64,000 nt of DNA from Gemmobacter megaterium (GTDB taxonomy: Bacteria; Pseudomonadota; Alphaproteobacteria; Rhodobacterales; Rhodobacteraceae). The notes under the pieces were generated by a model, which saw only the letters and a list, made by a program, of their open reading frames with translations, was not told the DNA's origin and did no database searches. This document shows positions 62,473 to 64,000 of the stretch, in pieces. Made by a program: the position numbers and the translations under genes. The stretch lies in assembly GCF_900156815.1 (NCBI RefSeq), contig NZ_FTOT01000007.1, positions 62,001 to 126,000 of the forward strand, written 5' to 3'. Numbering within the stretch: the first letter of the stretch is position 1; the number at the start of each line of letters is the position of its first letter.

Positions 62473-62852
62473 GGTCACCCCCGTCCCGAACCACTCGGGG
62501 AAAATCGAACAGGTTTTCCCATTAATCAGATCACAGGAAATTGTCATGTAAAAACAAGTCACGGAGCAATCCGTGGCCGTAACGAGTGGCCGATGTCCCC
62601 AGCATCGGCAAAGGGTGGGGGTTCGTCGCGTTGCAGTCCCATGTGGGGCCGGTCGGGAAACCGGCCGCGCGGCGGACCCGGTAACCAGGTCAAAGGGGCA
62701 TGTGGCGTGCGGTCTCTGGCCAAATCGCACCCGCGTGCCAGGTTGTTGATCCGTCGTCGTTTACCGGACTGTGGCGCCAGCTTCGCCACCACGGAATACG
62801 AACCCCCACCCGACATATTGCCGCCCGCCGTCGCAGCCGGTATCGGTCAGGG
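62473..62852. other. 380-bp divergent region with several hairpins
   Basis: Between the HTH gene and tdk. Besides the repeat at 62498 it holds CACGGA-GCAA-TCCGTG (62560-62575), GGCCGGT-N6-ACCGGCC (62647-62666) and GTGGCG-N7-CGCCAC (62773-62791). No protein gene is supported; a small RNA or structured leader is possible. Confidence 0.5.
62498..62520. promoter_or_regulatory. perfect inverted repeat before HTH gene
   Basis: GGGAAAA, nine bases, TTTTCCC, starting 26 bp upstream of the ATG. Candidate autoregulatory operator. Confidence 0.45.
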
Positions 62853-63452
62853 ATGGCCAAGCTGTATTTCCATTTCTCGACCATGAACGCGGGCAAGTCT
62901 ACGCTGCTGCTGCAAGCGGCCTACAACTACCGCGAACGCGGCATGGTGCCGTGGCTGCTGACCGCGCGGCTGGACACCCGCGCCGGCGAAGGGTGCATTG
63001 CCAGCCGGATCGGCATCGCTGAACCGGCTGACACCTTCACCCCTGACGACGACATGTTCGCGCTGGTCGCGGCGCGGCTGAAACAGGGCGCCGTCGATTG
63101 CGCCTTTGTGGACGAGGCGCAGTTCCTGACCCGCGATCAGGTCTGGCAACTGGCGCGCGCGGTGGACGACCTCGGCCTGCCGGTGATGTGCTATGGCCTG
63201 CGGGTGGATTTCCGCGGCGAGTTGTTCCCCGGCTCTGCCGCGCTGCTGGCGCTTGCCGACGAAATGCGCGAGGTTCGCACCATCTGCCATTGCGGCAAGA
63301 AAGCCACCATGGTGGTGCGGCTCGGCCCCGATGGGCAGCCGCTGAGCGAGGGCGCACAGGTGATGGTCGGGGGCAATGAAAGCTATGTCAGCCTCTGTCG
63401 TCGCCATTGGCGCGAGGCGATGGGCGACCGCCCGGCTGCCGCCAGGGACTGA
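62853..63452 (+). CDS. tdk: thymidine kinase
   Basis: A 199-residue type II thymidine kinase. P-loop MNAGKSTLLLQAAYNYRERG at about 11-19, DEAQFL with the catalytic Glu near 89, and the lasso/zinc region TICHCGKKATMVVR with Cys pair, then ESYVSLCRRHW. It phosphorylates thymidine with ATP for salvage. Only a weak ribosome site (CAGGG) is seen before the ATG, but an earlier in-frame start does not give a family-like N-terminus. It is followed 15 bp later by the M20 gene. Confidence 0.95.
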   Translation: MAKLYFHFSTMNAGKSTLLLQAAYNYRERGMVPWLLTARLDTRAGEGCIASRIGIAEPADTFTPDDDMFALVAARLKQGAVDCAFVDEAQFLTRDQVWQLARAVDDLGLPVMCYGLRVDFRGELFPGSAALLALADEMREVRTICHCGKKATMVVRLGPDGQPLSEGAQVMVGGNESYVSLCRRHWREAMGDRPAAARD

Positions 63453-63467
63453 CGAGGAGGAAACGCC

Positions 63468-64000
63468 ATGCTGACCAATGCCGATATCGTGGAACTGACC
63501 AGGTTTCGCCGCCATCTTCACCAACACCCCGAAGTGTCGGGAGAGGAGGCATGGACCGCCGCCGAGGTGGTCCGGGCGCTGGAGGCGATGGGCGCGCCGC
63601 AGATCCTGACCGGGCTGGGCGGTCATGGGGTCGCCGCTGTCTGGCAGGGCGCCGAGGCCGGGCCGACCGTCATGTTCCGGTCGGAACTGGATGCCCTGCC
63701 GATCGAGGAACTGACCGGCAATCCATGGGCCTCGCAGATTCCGGGCAAGGGGCATCAGTGCGGGCATGATGGCCATACAACTATTCTGCTAGGGCTGGGC
63801 CGCCTGCTATCGCGCCGCCCCCCTGCACGGGGCCGTGCCGTGCTGATGTTCCAACCGGCCGAGGAAAACGGCGCTGGCGCGGCGGCAGTGCTGGATGATC
63901 CGGCCTTTGCCGAGATCCAGCCCGACTGGGCATTCTCGCTGCACAATTTCCCCGGACTGGATTATGGCAACATGGCGATCAAGGCGGGCCCGGCAAATTG
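63468..64000 (+). CDS. M20-family amidohydrolase (partial, runs off window)
   Basis: The first ~177 residues of an M20D hydrolase: RFRRHLHQHPEVSGEEA near residue 12, FRSELDALPIEEL, the metal site QCGHDGHTTILLG and FQPAEENGAG with the catalytic Glu. GAGGAGGAAA lies just before the ATG. It is probably co-transcribed with tdk. It is a paralogue of the complete gene at 11575. The C-terminal part, including the rest of the metal site, is outside the window. Confidence 0.93.
   Translation, partial: MLTNADIVELTRFRRHLHQHPEVSGEEAWTAAEVVRALEAMGAPQILTGLGGHGVAAVWQGAEAGPTVMFRSELDALPIEELTGNPWASQIPGKGHQCGHDGHTTILLGLGRLLSRRPPARGRAVLMFQPAEENGAGAAAVLDDPAFAEIQPDWAFSLHNFPGLDYGNMAIKAGPAN

Noticed and set aside
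1-64000. CRISPR arrays, tRNA/rRNA genes, insertion sequences, prophage
   Set aside because: No regularly spaced repeats, cloverleaf-like regions, transposase or phage genes were found by reading both strands.

Overview
The window is GC-rich, densely coded DNA from an alphaproteobacterium, most likely a member of the Rhodobacteraceae/Rhodobacterales. That placement rests on overall gene content, on small conserved proteins I recognise from that group (at 11153, 15979 and 62014), on the smc, tex and surE-pcm-nlpD genes, and on an intergenic 3'-end element I associate with these genomes. I see no rRNA, tRNA, CRISPR array, insertion sequence or prophage. I identify 56 protein genes, the last cut by the window edge.

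Layout. 6-5018: a minus-strand acyl-CoA set (AMP-forming CoA ligase, Cys-less thiolase-like protein, DUF35-SDR fusion) with a divergent LysR regulator. 5068-17533: housekeeping and scattered genes: two quinone-oxidoreductase-type MDR enzymes, GntR and DeoR regulators, a glycosyltransferase, a lytic transglycosylase, cobalamin gene cbiB, a glutathionyl-hydroquinone reductase, an M20 amidohydrolase and tex. 17607-22693: smc, a small membrane protein and an ExoY-like sugar transferase. 22698-28651: a complete branched-chain-amino-acid-type ABC transporter (livKHMGF order) behind a polytopic membrane protein. 28729-34237: a 1349-residue multi-PAS hybrid histidine kinase and a polysaccharide flippase. 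34733-39632: surE-pcm-nlpD, a glycerophosphodiesterase and a GT4 glycosyltransferase. 39629-42941: a PAS-LuxR regulator divergent from a thiolase and a CoA ligase.

43732-54998 is the most coherent catabolic locus: an IclR regulator divergent from a TRAP transporter (Q, M, P), then MaoC-like protein, class III CoA-transferase, acyl-CoA dehydrogenase, acetyl-CoA hydrolase/transferase-family protein, AMACR-like racemase, MaoC hydratase, CitE-like lyase and an MFS carrier. From family knowledge, this set could import a branched C5 dicarboxylate (itaconate, mesaconate, methylsuccinate or citramalate), activate it with CoA, oxidise, hydrate and cleave it to acetyl-CoA and pyruvate. The substrate is inference. 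55206-60400 holds a second TRAP operon led by a zinc alcohol dehydrogenase, divergent from an SDR. The right end has a RhlE-like helicase, a small HTH protein, tdk and the start of another M20 peptidase.

The most interesting points are the thiolase-like/DUF35-SDR pair, which resembles known steroid side-chain aldolase complexes but with a new fusion; the CoA-dependent dicarboxylate locus with a MaoC paralogue lacking its active-site His; and a 22-bp element found three times, each 9-11 nt after a stop codon and in the same orientation relative to that gene. Many divergent intergenic regions carry inverted or direct repeats that are plausible operators.
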